From contig LQPB01000018.1 of the NCBI GenBank assembly GCA_002102225.1, forward strand, positions 1 to 64,000: a stretch of DNA of 64,000 bases, read 5' to 3'. The DNA is from Mycobacterium interjectum (GTDB lineage Bacteria; Actinomycetota; Actinomycetes; Mycobacteriales; Mycobacteriaceae). A model generated the notes under the pieces. It saw only the letters and a program-made list of their open reading frames with translations, was not told the DNA's origin and searched no databases. This document shows, piece after piece, positions 1 through 8,033 of this stretch (position 1 is the first letter of the stretch; each line of letters opens with the position of its first letter). A program made the position numbers and the translations under genes.

Positions 1-275
1 GTTGCGCTGGTGTTGCTTGCTGCCGTTCTCGTGTTCGCCGCGCCCGCCGCCTCGAACAGGCCCTCGTCGTCGCACAGCTTGGCCAGCACCAGCACCGCGC
101 CCAAAAACCCGACCACGCCCGACAATCCGGCCACTTCCTCGGTCGCCTGACGCACCGAGACCGCGCCGACCGCGACCAGGATCAGCGCCGCAGGGACCGC
201 GGCCACCGCCTCGGGCCAACCCCGCGGGCGGACGACGGCGAACACGAGCACGGCAGCAAGCAACACCAGCGCAAC
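1..275. repeat. 40-bp inverted repeat (arms 1-40 and 236-275)
   Basis: Bases 1-40 on the + strand equal the reverse complement of 236-275 at 39 of 40 positions; the one mismatch is at position 27. The arms are separated by 195 bases. The right arm is the 5' coding end of the arsB-like gene, so the left arm replaces what should be its continuing coding sequence. Such a fold-back at the very edge of a sequence commonly marks a contig end or a chimeric read, but a real inversion cannot be excluded. Confidence 0.9.
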
Positions 276-287
276 GGCTAAGGTCAT
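1..287 (-). CDS. arsB2: ArsB-type anion transporter, N-terminal part (cut by window edge)
   Basis: Reading leftwards from an ATG at 287, the frame begins MTLAVALVLLAAVLVFAVV and continues as hydrophobic segments typical of the ArsB/CitT ion-transporter superfamily, with a cytoplasmic-type stretch KLCDDEGLFEAAGA near the edge. Its place beside an Rv3577-like gene and LppH matches M. tuberculosis arsB2 (Rv3578). ArsB proteins export arsenite across the inner membrane; that substrate is assumed from the family. About 82 residues look genuine. From about position 43 to the edge the frame reads an inverted copy of its own 5' end, so the last dozen codons (1-40) are probably not real ArsB sequence. 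The start lies 5 bp after the stop of the upstream gene, so the two are likely co-transcribed. Confidence 0.7.
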   Translation of the reverse strand, partial: MTLAVALVLLAAVLVFAVVRPRGWPEAVAAVPAALILVAVGAVSVRQATEEVAGLSGVVGFLGAVLVLAKLCDDEGLFEAAGAANTRTAASNTSA

Positions 288-292
288 GCGTC

Positions 293-1213
293 CTACGTCC
301 AGGGGTCTTCGCGTCGCCACACCGTCGGCATGTGCAGCGCGACGCCGTCGCGGGCGGCCAGCTCGTCGAGGGCACGGATGGACACGTCCAGGTCGTCGCC
401 CGCATAAGGCAAGGCCCGCAAGGGTTTTGACAACGGGCTGAAGAAGTCGTCCCAGTGGATGAGGATCACCCGGCGCGCACCCACCGCGCGCACGGTCTCG
501 GCCCAGTACTCGTTGAGATAGGAGCGCGGTCGCAGGCCGAGCTGGCCGACGCTGAGATAGACGACTTCGGCGCGCCGGCCGGCCAGCGCGCCCGCCACGA
601 AGCCGGCGCTGCCCTGGATCAGCAGCCGCCGGTCCGAGGGCCGGTGGTGCACCAGCGTCGACCACGCCTCGCCGCAGCGATACGCCGACGCCCGCACCGG
701 CGGCCGCAGCGGCGCGTCGATCACCCCGGGGAACCGGTCCGGCGGGCAATGATGCGACGCCACCAGCGTTACGTCGTAGGCGCCCAACCGAATTGGCTCG
801 CCCGGGGTCGCGACGGTAAGACGGTCCTCGGGCAATCCGTAGCCGCGCCCGACGTTGGCCGCCGACTCACCGCCGACCAGCCGCGCGCCGGTGCGGTCGG
901 CGACCAGGGCGGAGTCCAGCGCGTGGTCGATGTGGGTGTGCACCGGGATGACGGCCTCCAGCCGCGACACACCGGCGCGGGCCAGGCAGCCGTCCACCCG
1001 GGCCGGTGACGGCGACACCTTGCCGGCGGCCACCCGCGCCAGGCTGGGCCGCGAGAAGTAGCCGTCGGTCAGCAGCGCCGAGGACCCGTCGTCGACCAGC
1101 AGGGTGGCCACACCCAGCCACGTCGCCGACAGCGGCGACTCGGGACCGGCGGCCGGCACGTCGAACCGGTCCGAATATCGCGCCAGATCGGGGCGGCCGG
1201 GTTTGAGTCGCAT
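293..1213 (-). CDS. Metallo-beta-lactamase-fold hydrolase (Rv3577-like)
   Basis: This 306-residue protein carries the metal-binding signature of the metallo-beta-lactamase superfamily, H-T-H-I-D-H at residues 92-97, followed by a second His pair (SHHCPPD) and a late His in the ILIHWDDF strand that fits the last metal ligand. The layout resembles UlaG-like or lactonase-like members; the substrate is unknown. I chose the ATG at 1213 because it overlaps the TGA of the upstream gene by one base (TGATG), a translational-coupling arrangement; a longer frame to 1309 exists but lies inside the neighbouring gene. No signal peptide is visible, so it is probably cytoplasmic. Position and similarity match M. 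tuberculosis Rv3577. Confidence 0.8.
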   Translation of the reverse strand: MRLKPGRPDLARYSDRFDVPAAGPESPLSATWLGVATLLVDDGSSALLTDGYFSRPSLARVAAGKVSPSPARVDGCLARAGVSRLEAVIPVHTHIDHALDSALVADRTGARLVGGESAANVGRGYGLPEDRLTVATPGEPIRLGAYDVTLVASHHCPPDRFPGVIDAPLRPPVRASAYRCGEAWSTLVHHRPSDRRLLIQGSAGFVAGALAGRRAEVVYLSVGQLGLRPRSYLNEYWAETVRAVGARRVILIHWDDFFSPLSKPLRALPYAGDDLDVSIRALDELAARDGVALHMPTVWRREDPWT

Positions 1214-1971
1214 CAGCAAAACGCCCTGACGTCGGCGCCGGCCGCCGCGAGCCGGTCTCGCACCGCCGTCGCGATCTGCACCGCGCCGGGCGAATCCCCG
1301 TGCACGCAAACCGATTCCACGGTGATATCGAGCTGCGTGCCGTCGATCGCGGTGACCCGCCCGGAGGTCACCATCGTCACCACCCGGTCGGCGATCGCCG
1401 CCGGATCGTGCAACACCGCGCCGGGTTCGCGACGGGACACCAGCCGCCCATCGGGCTGGTAGGCGCGATCGGCGAACGCCTCGGCCACCGTGCGCAGGCC
1501 AAGGCGGGCGGCCTCGGCGAAGAACGCCGAACCCGCCATGCCCAGCACCGGCAAGGCCGGATCCACCATGCGCACCGCCTCGGCGACGGCGGCGCCCTGG
1601 TCTCGATCGGTCACGATGGTGTTGTACAGCGCGCCATGGGGTTTGACGTAGCGCACCGTCGACCCGGACGCCGCCGCGATCGCCTGCAGCGCGCCGATCT
1701 GGTAGACGACATCGGCAACCAGGTCGTCATGGGCGACGTCGATGTAGCGCCTGCCGAATCCGGCCAAATCGCGGTAGCTGACCTGCGCCCCGATCCGCAC
1801 GCCGCGCCCGGCGGCCGACCGGCACACCCGCAGCAGGCCCGCCGGATCCCCGGCGTGGAACCCGCATGCCACGTTGGCGCTCGTGACGATGCCAAGCATC
1901 GCGTCGTCGTCGCCGAGGCGCCAAACGCCGAAGCCCTCACCCAAGTCGGCGTTGAGGTCGATACCGGGCAC
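1213..1971 (-). CDS. pxpA: 5-oxoprolinase subunit A (LamB/YcsF family)
   Basis: The 252-residue product starts [17 protein letters not shown] and contains the ACGFHAGDP and KPHGALYN motifs that define the LamB/YcsF (PxpA) family. PxpA works with PxpB and PxpC in ATP-dependent ring opening of 5-oxoproline to glutamate. No pxpB or pxpC genes lie next to it here, so partners must be elsewhere or the protein acts alone. The start is GTG at 1971 with only a weak ribosome-binding site. It is coupled to the downstream metallo-hydrolase by a one-base stop/start overlap. I do not know this gene at the equivalent M. tuberculosis locus, so it looks like a local insertion between the Rv3577 and lppH homologues. 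Confidence 0.85.
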   Translation of the reverse strand: MPGIDLNADLGEGFGVWRLGDDDAMLGIVTSANVACGFHAGDPAGLLRVCRSAAGRGVRIGAQVSYRDLAGFGRRYIDVAHDDLVADVVYQIGALQAIAAASGSTVRYVKPHGALYNTIVTDRDQGAAVAEAVRMVDPALPVLGMAGSAFFAEAARLGLRTVAEAFADRAYQPDGRLVSRREPGAVLHDPAAIADRVVTMVTSGRVTAIDGTQLDITVESVCVHGDSPGAVQIATAVRDRLAAAGADVRAFC

Positions 1972-2010
1972 CCGCCTAGCTTATGGGCCGCGCGAAAGCC
2001 GCCGCACCGC

Positions 2011-2721
2011 CTACTGGCGGGCCACCTTGGCCGCGATCTGCTCGGCGATGCCCACCGCCGACCCGGCGGCCAAGGGCGAGGCGCACGCCAGGACGTCGAT
2101 GGCGACGTTGTTGCGCACGGTCAGGGCCCGTTGGCAGGTCCACCCGTCGCCGCCCTCCTGAACCTCGGACGTGCTGAGCGTGCCGCCGGCTTTGTCGATG
2201 CCGGCCACCGTCCACACCACCGGGGGCTTGTCCTTGGGCAGATCCGAAAACCGACGGTTGGCGCAGGCGGACCAGCTTTGCGCCGAGGAGTCGTAGAAGG
2301 CGTTGGCGTCGCGCGCCGACGGGTACGCGATCACGGCCTGGATGGCGTAGTGATCGCGGCTCTTGGAGTCGTCGACGCTGTCGTCGAGCCGCTGACCGCG
2401 GATGGCGGTCCATCCGCTGCCGGCATAGACCTTGTCCTGGCCGGGCCCGTCGAGCGGCAGGCAGTCCTTGTCGCTGATGCTCGAGCTCCAGTCCCACATC
2501 GCGTCGGCGCTGAACCACACCTTCATCGATGTCGCGTTCAGCGCGGTGTTGATCTGGTTCGTGTCGAGCAGCAGCCCGTCGAGCGCCGACACCGCGATGG
2601 GGTCGCGCGGCAGGGGACCGGAATGGTCGGCGGGGACGGCCCTGCCGCCCGCGACGGTGGTGCAGCCGACGGCGAGCGCGGACACCCCGGCGAGCACGAC
2701 CGCGGTGAGTCGCTGGCGCAC
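2011..2721 (-). CDS. lppH: LppH-like lipoprotein with PknH-type extracellular sensor domain
   Basis: A 236-residue exported protein. The N-terminus is a lipoprotein signal peptide: Arg-rich start, hydrophobic core VVLAGVSALAVGC, and a lipidation Cys at residue 20. The mature part matches the PknH-like extracellular domain: an early DGLLLDTNQIN helix, a WDWSSSISDKDCLPL segment, and late Cys residues (SACANR, WTCQRAL, LACASP) placed to form disulfides. It should be anchored outside the cytoplasmic membrane; the ligand is unknown. The start is GTG at 2721. Synteny with Rv3576 (lppH) supports the name. It is about 35 bp downstream of a decayed transporter and 39 bp upstream of pxpA on the same strand. 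Confidence 0.82.
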   Translation of the reverse strand: MRQRLTAVVLAGVSALAVGCTTVAGGRAVPADHSGPLPRDPIAVSALDGLLLDTNQINTALNATSMKVWFSADAMWDWSSSISDKDCLPLDGPGQDKVYAGSGWTAIRGQRLDDSVDDSKSRDHYAIQAVIAYPSARDANAFYDSSAQSWSACANRRFSDLPKDKPPVVWTVAGIDKAGGTLSTSEVQEGGDGWTCQRALTVRNNVAIDVLACASPLAAGSAVGIAEQIAAKVARQ

Positions 2722-2754
2722 TGCTGTCCCCCATCCCCACTTTGTGCGACCAGC

Positions 2755-3205
2755 TTAGGTGGCAACCTCGCGACGTCGCCCGACGAGCCAGCAGAACAGG
2801 TAGATGACGAACGAGATCGTCGCGACGAACACCGACACCGGAACGCCGGGCGCCAGCGACAGCAGGATGCCCCCGACGGCGGCGACTTCCGCGAAGGCCA
2901 CCGAGGCCGCCACCGCCACCGCCGGCGAGGCCACCACGCGAGCGGCCACGACGTCGGGGTCCACGGTGGCGAACAACAGCTGCCGATAGCACGTGCCGAG
3001 CACGGCGATGACGAGCAGGCACACCAGCGCGAGCATGGCCAGGCCCGTGTAGCCGACGCCCACGATCCGGCTCCTGCAGCGTCTCGGTCACCTCGGTGAA
3101 CGGCACGCCCGCGCGCCGTGCGGCGCGCTCGAGGCCGTTCACCGCGGAGCTGGACGTCTGTGGGTTGAAAAGCAGCGCCGGGACCCCCGCGGCCGACCCA
3201 AAGTA
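2755..3205 (-). pseudogene. Remnant of a Zn/Mn ABC transporter (substrate-binding protein plus permease)
   Basis: Two adjoining fragments in different frames are seen. From 3205 the frame reads YFGSAAGVPALLFNPQTSS, then NGLERAARRAGVPFTEVTET, which matches the C-terminal part of ZnuA-type metal-binding lipoproteins (NPQTSS and the VPxxEVTET strand). From about 3063 a second frame (MGVGYTGLAMLALV..., ending GRRREVAT) resembles a ZnuB-type permease, with the helix carrying ATVDPDVVA and the last two helices (GGILLSLAPGVPVS), but its middle is missing. The ZnuA N-terminal two-thirds and the permease core have been deleted and the frames no longer join. It lies against a Zur-like operator. The 102-codon permease piece could still be translated from GTG 3063 but cannot form a complete transporter. 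Confidence 0.7.
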
Positions 3206-3208
3206 CTA

Positions 3209-3225
3209 ATGAAAATCGTTTCCAT
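3209..3225. promoter_or_regulatory. Zur/FurB-like operator
   Basis: ATGAAAATCGTTTCCAT is an imperfect inverted repeat centred on 3217, with 6 of 8 positions matching between arms. It resembles the AT-rich box bound by mycobacterial Zur (FurB), which typically contains TGAAAAT-N-ATTTTCA. It sits a few bases upstream of the decayed ZnuA/ZnuB-like remnant, where an operator of a zinc-responsive transporter would be expected. It is 62 bp upstream of the LacI-family start on the other strand. Confidence 0.55.
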
Positions 3226-3286
3226 GAGAAAGTGGGGCCGGGCGGCCTGGTACGCGGCGGCGGCGGCCGCTGTAGCGTCACCGAAC

Positions 3287-4369
3287 GTGAGGAGTCCCAC
3301 CCCGCGCCGGCGTGCGACTCTGGCGTCGTTGGCGGACGAACTGAACGTTTCGCGCACCACGATCTCGAACGCCTTCAACCGGCCGGACCAGCTCTCCGCC
3401 GACCTACGTGAACGGGTGCTGGCGACGGCGAAGCGACTCGGTTATCCGGGACCCGACCCGGTCGCGCGGTCGCTGCGGACGCGTAAGGCGGGTGCGGTGG
3501 GTCTGGTGATGGCCGAACCGCTGACCTACTTCTTCAACGACCCGGCGGCGCGGGATTTCGTTGCCGGGGTGGCGCAATCCTGCGAGGAACTCGGGCAGGG
3601 GCTGCTGCTGGTCGCCGTGGGGTCCGGCCGCAGCCTCGACGACGGAACGGCCGCCGTGCTCGGCGCCGGCGTCGACGGGTTCGTGGTGTATTCGGTCTGC
3701 GAGGACGATCCCTACCTGCAGGTGGTGCTGCAGCGCGGGCTGCCGGTCGTGGTGGTCGACCAGCCCAAGGGGCTGGCCGGGGTGTCCCGGGTCGGCATCG
3801 ACGACCGGGCGGCGATGCGCGCGCTGGCCGACTATGTGCTCGGGCTGGGGCACCGCGAGATCGGTTTGCTCACCATGCGGCTGGGCCGGGAACGCCGGCA
3901 GGGGCTGGTGGACGCCGACCGGCTGCGGTCGCCGGCCTTCGACGTGCAGCGCGAGCGCATCATCGGCGTGTGGGACGCGATGGCCGCCGCCGGCGTCGAT
4001 CCGGATTCGCTGACGGTGGTGGAGAGCTACGAACACCTCCCCGAATCGGGCGGCACCGCGGCCAAGGCGGCGCTGGAGGCCAACCCGCGCATCACCGCGC
4101 TGATGTGCACCGCGGATATCTTGGCCCTGTCCGCCATGGATTACCTTCGCGCACATGGCATTTACGTGCCGGGTCAGATGAGCGTCACGGGGTTCGACGG
4201 CGTGCCCGACGCGATCGGGCGAGGGTTGACCACGCTGGCGCAGCCGAGCCTGCAGAAGGGCCGGCGGGCGGGGGAGCTGCTGTTGAAGCCCCCGCGATCG
4301 GGCCTGCCCGTCGTGGAACTCCTTGACACAGAACTGATTCGGGGCCGCACCGCCGGGCCGCCCGCGTAG
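3287..4369 (+). CDS. LacI-family transcriptional regulator (Rv3575c-like)
   Basis: The 360-residue protein has an N-terminal LacI helix-turn-helix (TLASLADELNVSRTTISNAF, then hinge sequence VARSLRTRKAGAVGLV) and a C-terminal periplasmic-binding-protein-like effector domain ending in VTGFDGVPDA and TTLAQPS. It should bind DNA as a dimer and respond to a small sugar-like or other ligand that is not known. I chose GTG 3287 because conserved sequence begins at RSPTPRRRATL; upstream codons form an Ala-rich stretch and overlap the Zur-like box. No clear ribosome-binding site is visible, so a leaderless transcript is possible. The gene is convergent with kstR (13 bp apart) and corresponds to M. tuberculosis Rv3575c. 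Confidence 0.82.
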   Translation: MRSPTPRRRATLASLADELNVSRTTISNAFNRPDQLSADLRERVLATAKRLGYPGPDPVARSLRTRKAGAVGLVMAEPLTYFFNDPAARDFVAGVAQSCEELGQGLLLVAVGSGRSLDDGTAAVLGAGVDGFVVYSVCEDDPYLQVVLQRGLPVVVVDQPKGLAGVSRVGIDDRAAMRALADYVLGLGHREIGLLTMRLGRERRQGLVDADRLRSPAFDVQRERIIGVWDAMAAAGVDPDSLTVVESYEHLPESGGTAAKAALEANPRITALMCTADILALSAMDYLRAHGIYVPGQMSVTGFDGVPDAIGRGLTTLAQPSLQKGRRAGELLLKPPRSGLPVVELLDTELIRGRTAGPPA

Positions 4370-4382
4370 GTCCTCGGGGACG

Positions 4383-5042
4383 CTATTTGCTTTCGGTGTC
4401 GCCGATCAACAACCGCACGGCCAGGTCCAGCCGCTTGCTGACGTCGGTCGCCGAGGCCCGCCGGGTGAGCCACGCGAGCAGGTTCGACAGCCACACGTCC
4501 GAGATCACCCGCGCGATGTGGTACTGGTCCTCCGTCGGTTCGCCGTCGGCCATCGCCCGCGCGAACATGCTGTCGATGAGCTTCTCCACCTGGTCGACCT
4601 CGCTGGCCGCCGACGCGTCGGCGAACACGTAGGCGCGCGTCATCGCCTCGGTGAGCAGCGGATTGCGTTGCATCGCCCGGTTGAGCTTGCCGACCATGAA
4701 GTTCAACCGCTGAAACGGCGTGCCGCCGGCGACCGAGGAGCGGTCGGTCTTGGCGTCGATGCGGCCGAACTCCCGGCCGAGTGCCGACACCAGAAGATGC
4801 ACCTTGGAGGGGAAATACCGGTAGAGCGTCCCCACCGCCACGTCGGCGCGGTCGGCGACGGCCCGCATCTGCACCGCCTCGTAGCCGCCCTTGGACGCGA
4901 TCGCCATGGTGGCGTCCAGGATGCGCTTGCGACGCTCCCGCTGCGCCTCCGAACCGAGTTCGGACTCAGCCAGGACCGCCACGTTCATGACCTCGCGCGG
5001 CTGCGAGTCGGGAACGCGCGCCGAACTCGGGTTGGCTGACAT
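4383..5042 (-). CDS. kstR: KstR, TetR-family repressor of sterol side-chain and ring A/B catabolism
   Basis: The product is nearly identical over long stretches to KstR: an N-terminal TetR helix-turn-helix (ILDATMAIASKGGYEAVQMR, then VAVGTLYRYFPSKVHLL) and an all-helical ligand domain. KstR represses cholesterol-catabolic genes and is released by 3-oxo-cholestenoyl-type CoA thioesters. I prefer ATG 5042 because AAAGGAG precedes it at proper spacing and the M. smegmatis protein has a similar extension; ATG 4988 (MNVAVLAESELG) gives a 201-residue form close to the annotated M. tuberculosis protein. A perfect KstR operator (5184-5197) lies between this gene and the divergent fadE34, consistent with autoregulation. 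It is convergent with the LacI gene. Confidence 0.96.
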   Translation of the reverse strand: MSANPSSARVPDSQPREVMNVAVLAESELGSEAQRERRKRILDATMAIASKGGYEAVQMRAVADRADVAVGTLYRYFPSKVHLLVSALGREFGRIDAKTDRSSVAGGTPFQRLNFMVGKLNRAMQRNPLLTEAMTRAYVFADASAASEVDQVEKLIDSMFARAMADGEPTEDQYHIARVISDVWLSNLLAWLTRRASATDVSKRLDLAVRLLIGDTESK

Positions 5043-5183
5043 CTGAGGAATGGCTCCTTTTTCAGGTGGTTCGTTCGCAAACGATACGCATGCCGTGCGT
5101 AAATTTCCCACCTCCCCGCAGCAGGGACAACCGGGTGTACTGCTGTAATGGCGTTCGACTTGACGCTCGATCGCTGGCACTAT

Positions 5184-5197
5184 TAGAACACGTTCTA
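5184..5197. promoter_or_regulatory. KstR operator (kstR / fadE34)
   Basis: TAGAACACGTTCTA is a perfect 14-bp palindrome matching the KstR consensus TnnAACnnGTTnnA. It lies in the divergent region between kstR (start 5042) and fadE34 (start 5260), so one site can control both. Confidence 0.92.
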
Positions 5198-5259
5198 GTG
5201 GGCTTTCAAGCAAGTGGAGTGCCCCTTCATCCCCAACCAGGCACGCGGAGGACCAGAGG

Positions 5260-7392
5260 GTGGTAGCGACCGTCACCGACGAACAGTTCGCCGCGCGTGC
5301 GCTGGTGCGCGACTGGGCGCGCAATCCGACGTCGGGACCGGGCGGAACCGCGGCGATCCGCGACGTCGAGCAGGGCAAACCCGACGCGTGGCGGCCCGTC
5401 TTCGCGGGCCTCGCCGACCTGGGGCTGTTCGGGGTCGCGATCCCGGAGGACCGCGGCGGCGCGGGCGGCAGCATCGAGGACCTGTGCGCGATGGTCGAGG
5501 AAGCGGCCAAGGCGCTAGTCGCGGGTCCGGTGGCGACGACCGCCCTGGCGACGCTGGTCGTCGACGACCCCGAATTGTTGGGCGGGCTGGCATCCGGGGA
5601 ACGCTTCGCCGGGGTGGCGCTGGAAGGCGACGTTCGGTTCGACGGCGAGGCGGCCCGCGCGTCGGGCACCCTGCCGTGGGTGCTGGGCGGCGCGGAAGGT
5701 GCCGTCGTCCTCGTGCCCGCGGACGGGAAGTGGCTGCTCGTCGACACCGACGGCGAGGGCGTTCAGGTCGAGCCGCTGCGGGCCGCCGACTTCTCCCGGC
5801 CGCTGGCCCGGGTGGTGCTGACGTCGGCGCCGGCCACCGTGATCGGAGCAGCGGGGCAGCGGGTCGAGGAGTTGGCCGCGACCGTGCTGGCGGCCGAGGC
5901 GGCCGGCATCACCCGGTGGTCGCTGGACACCGCGGTCGCCTACGCCAAGGTGCGCGAACAGTTCGGCAAGCCGATAGGCAGCTTCCAGGCGGTCAAGCAC
6001 CTGTGCGCGGAGATGCTGTGCCGCGCCGAGCAGGCCGAGGTGGCCGCCGCCGACGCCGCGCGCGCCGCCGCGGACCCGGATGCCGATCAGTTTTCCATCG
6101 CGGCCGCGTTGGCCGCCGGCGTCGGCATCGCCGCCGCCAAGGCGAACGTCAGGGACTGCATCCAGGTGCTCGGCGGCATCGGCTGCACCTGGGAGCACGA
6201 CGCCCATCTGTACCTGCGCCGGGCGCATGCCATCGGGCGGTTCCTCGGCGGCACCGAGCGCTGGTTGCGCCGCATCACCGCCCTGACCCAGGCGGGGGTG
6301 CGACGCCGCCTGGGTATCGACCTCTCGGAGGTGGAGGGCCTGCGCCCCGAGATCGCCGCGGCGGTCGCCAAGATCGCCGCGCTGCCCGAAGCCCAGCGCC
6401 AAGCCGCCCTGGCCGAGGCCGGGCTGCAGGCCCCGCATTGGCGGCCGCCGTACGGGCGCAGCGCATCACCGGCTGAACAGTTGCTGATCGATCAGGAGAT
6501 GGCGGCGGCCGGTGTGGTGCGGCCGGACCTGGTGATCGGCTGGTGGGCGGCGCCGACCATCCTCGAGCATGGCACTCCCGAACAGATCGAACAGTTCGTG
6601 CCCGCCACGCTGCGCGGCGAATTCCTTTGGTGCCAGCTGTTTTCCGAGCCCGGCGCCGGGTCGGACCTGGCGTCGCTGCGGACAAAAGCAGTGCGGTCTG
6701 AAGATCCGGGCGGCGGTTGGCTGCTCACGGGACAGAAGGTGTGGACGTCCGCCGCGCACAAGGCGCGGTGGGGGGTGTGCCTCGCTCGCACCGATCCCGA
6801 CGCCCCGAAACACAAAGGCATCACCTATTTCCTGGTGGACATGCGCTCACCGGGCATCGAGATCCGGCCGCTGCGCGAGATCACCGGCGACTCGCTGTTC
6901 AACGAGGTCTTCCTGGATAACGTGTTCGTCCCCGACGAGATGGTGGTCGGCACGGTGAACGACGGCTGGCGGCTGGCGCGGACCACGCTGGCCAACGAGC
7001 GGGTCGCGATGGCCAACGGCACCGCGCTGGGCAACCCGATGGAGGAGCTGCTCGGAGTGCTGGCCCAGATGGACCTCGACGCCGCGCAGCAAGACCGGCT
7101 GGGACGGCTGATCGCCACGGCCCAGACGGGCGCGCTGCTGGACCAGCGCATCGCCCAGCTCGCCGTGGGCGGCCAGGATCCCGGCGCGCAGTCCAGCGTG
7201 CGCAAGCTGATCGGCGTGCGCTACCGGCAGGCGCTGGCCGAATACGCGATGGACGTCTCCGAGGGCGGCGGGCTGGTGCACAACCAAGCGGTCTTCGATT
7301 TCCTCAACACCCGCTGCCTCACGATCGCCGGCGGCACCGAGCAGATCCTGCTCACCGTCGCCGCGGAACGGCTGCTCGGCCTGCCGCGCTAA
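5260..7392 (+). CDS. fadE34: FadE34/ChsE3, fused two-domain steroid acyl-CoA dehydrogenase
   Basis: At 710 residues this is twice the normal acyl-CoA dehydrogenase length: two acyl-CoA dehydrogenase units in tandem (about 1-355 and 365-710). The first has RWSLDTAVAYAKVREQFGKP and GGIGCTWEHDAHLY; the second has the FAD/substrate segment FSEPGAGSDLASLRT and the C-terminal GGTEQI loop. FadE34 (Rv3573c, ChsE3) is known to dehydrogenate steroid CoA thioesters with a five-carbon side chain during cholesterol or cholate side-chain beta-oxidation. The GTG start at 5260 follows a GGAGG at 5247-5251. A KstR operator lies 63 bp upstream. It is convergent with the secreted protein at 7469-8005. Confidence 0.94.
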   Translation: MVATVTDEQFAARALVRDWARNPTSGPGGTAAIRDVEQGKPDAWRPVFAGLADLGLFGVAIPEDRGGAGGSIEDLCAMVEEAAKALVAGPVATTALATLVVDDPELLGGLASGERFAGVALEGDVRFDGEAARASGTLPWVLGGAEGAVVLVPADGKWLLVDTDGEGVQVEPLRAADFSRPLARVVLTSAPATVIGAAGQRVEELAATVLAAEAAGITRWSLDTAVAYAKVREQFGKPIGSFQAVKHLCAEMLCRAEQAEVAAADAARAAADPDADQFSIAAALAAGVGIAAAKANVRDCIQVLGGIGCTWEHDAHLYLRRAHAIGRFLGGTERWLRRITALTQAGVRRRLGIDLSEVEGLRPEIAAAVAKIAALPEAQRQAALAEAGLQAPHWRPPYGRSASPAEQLLIDQEMAAAGVVRPDLVIGWWAAPTILEHGTPEQIEQFVPATLRGEFLWCQLFSEPGAGSDLASLRTKAVRSEDPGGGWLLTGQKVWTSAAHKARWGVCLARTDPDAPKHKGITYFLVDMRSPGIEIRPLREITGDSLFNEVFLDNVFVPDEMVVGTVNDGWRLARTTLANERVAMANGTALGNPMEELLGVLAQMDLDAAQQDRLGRLIATAQTGALLDQRIAQLAVGGQDPGAQSSVRKLIGVRYRQALAEYAMDVSEGGGLVHNQAVFDFLNTRCLTIAGGTEQILLTVAAERLLGLPR

Positions 7393-7468
7393 CTCGTCGC
7401 CGAGCCGGCAACTTCGCAGGGCTTTACTCGCGCTTTGTCTGCGGATTCACAGGCCGGCGAAACCGGCG

Positions 7469-8005
7469 CTACGAAAAATTCGTCTGCGCGCAGGTGCTGG
7501 GCGAGGTGATGTTGACGCCGCCGTAGACCACCTGGATGTGGGTGCAGGCGATGACGCTGATGTCGGTCTTGGGCTGGCCGGTCTGCCAGTCGGTCGAGTC
7601 GATGCGCCCGGTCGTCTGGTATTTGTCCGGCGGTCCCTCGCCGAAGTAGACGGTGGTGATCTCGTCGGACCCCATCGCCTTGTGCACCCTCTCGTATTGG
7701 CCGTTGGCGTGGGTGTCCAGGTAGGCCAGCCGATTTGGCGACCGAACCTCGGTCGTCTGGCGCGCCCACAGGCCCGGCGGGAACCCGATCACGCCGCCGT
7801 CCGGCGTGCGGGTGTCCGCGCCGGCGGTGAAGTTGCAGAAGCCGCCCGAGCTGAAGCAATCGAGGGTCACGTGCGTCTCCAGCTGGTTGGGTCCGTCCAG
7901 CGGAAACAGGGTGGTGGCGGTGTTGCTCGCCGCCGAAGCGTGCGCAACCGGCAGCAGCGCCAACATGGCTGCGACGACCGCAAATCCCGGCAACAACCGC
8001 TTCAT
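7469..8005 (-). CDS. Secreted protein of unknown function (Rv3572-like)
   Basis: A 178-residue protein with a Sec signal peptide (MKRLLPGFAVVAAMLALLPVAHASA, cleavage expected near residue 25). The mature part has Cys pairs around DCFSSGGFCNF and IACTHIQ...STCAQT, suggesting a small disulfide-bonded beta-rich domain outside the membrane. No catalytic motif is recognisable. It lies 28 bp downstream of kshB on the same strand with its own strong ribosome-binding site (GGAAGGGGG), so it is probably co-transcribed from the KstR-controlled promoter. Position and length match M. tuberculosis Rv3572. Function is unknown. Confidence 0.8.
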   Translation of the reverse strand: MKRLLPGFAVVAAMLALLPVAHASAASNTATTLFPLDGPNQLETHVTLDCFSSGGFCNFTAGADTRTPDGGVIGFPPGLWARQTTEVRSPNRLAYLDTHANGQYERVHKAMGSDEITTVYFGEGPPDKYQTTGRIDSTDWQTGQPKTDISVIACTHIQVVYGGVNITSPSTCAQTNFS

Positions 8006-8033
8006 CGGCGCCCCCTTCCGGTTCGCTACGCGA

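Noticed and set aside
5214..6476. 420-codon + frame overlapping fadE34
   Set aside because: Its Arg/Gly-rich composition is typical of an off-frame reading of high-GC DNA; the fadE34 frame has clear family motifs.
7393..7468. Short GCCGG/CCGGC hairpin between fadE34 and the secreted protein gene
   Set aside because: A 5-bp GC stem arises easily by chance in this genome; too weak to list as a terminator.
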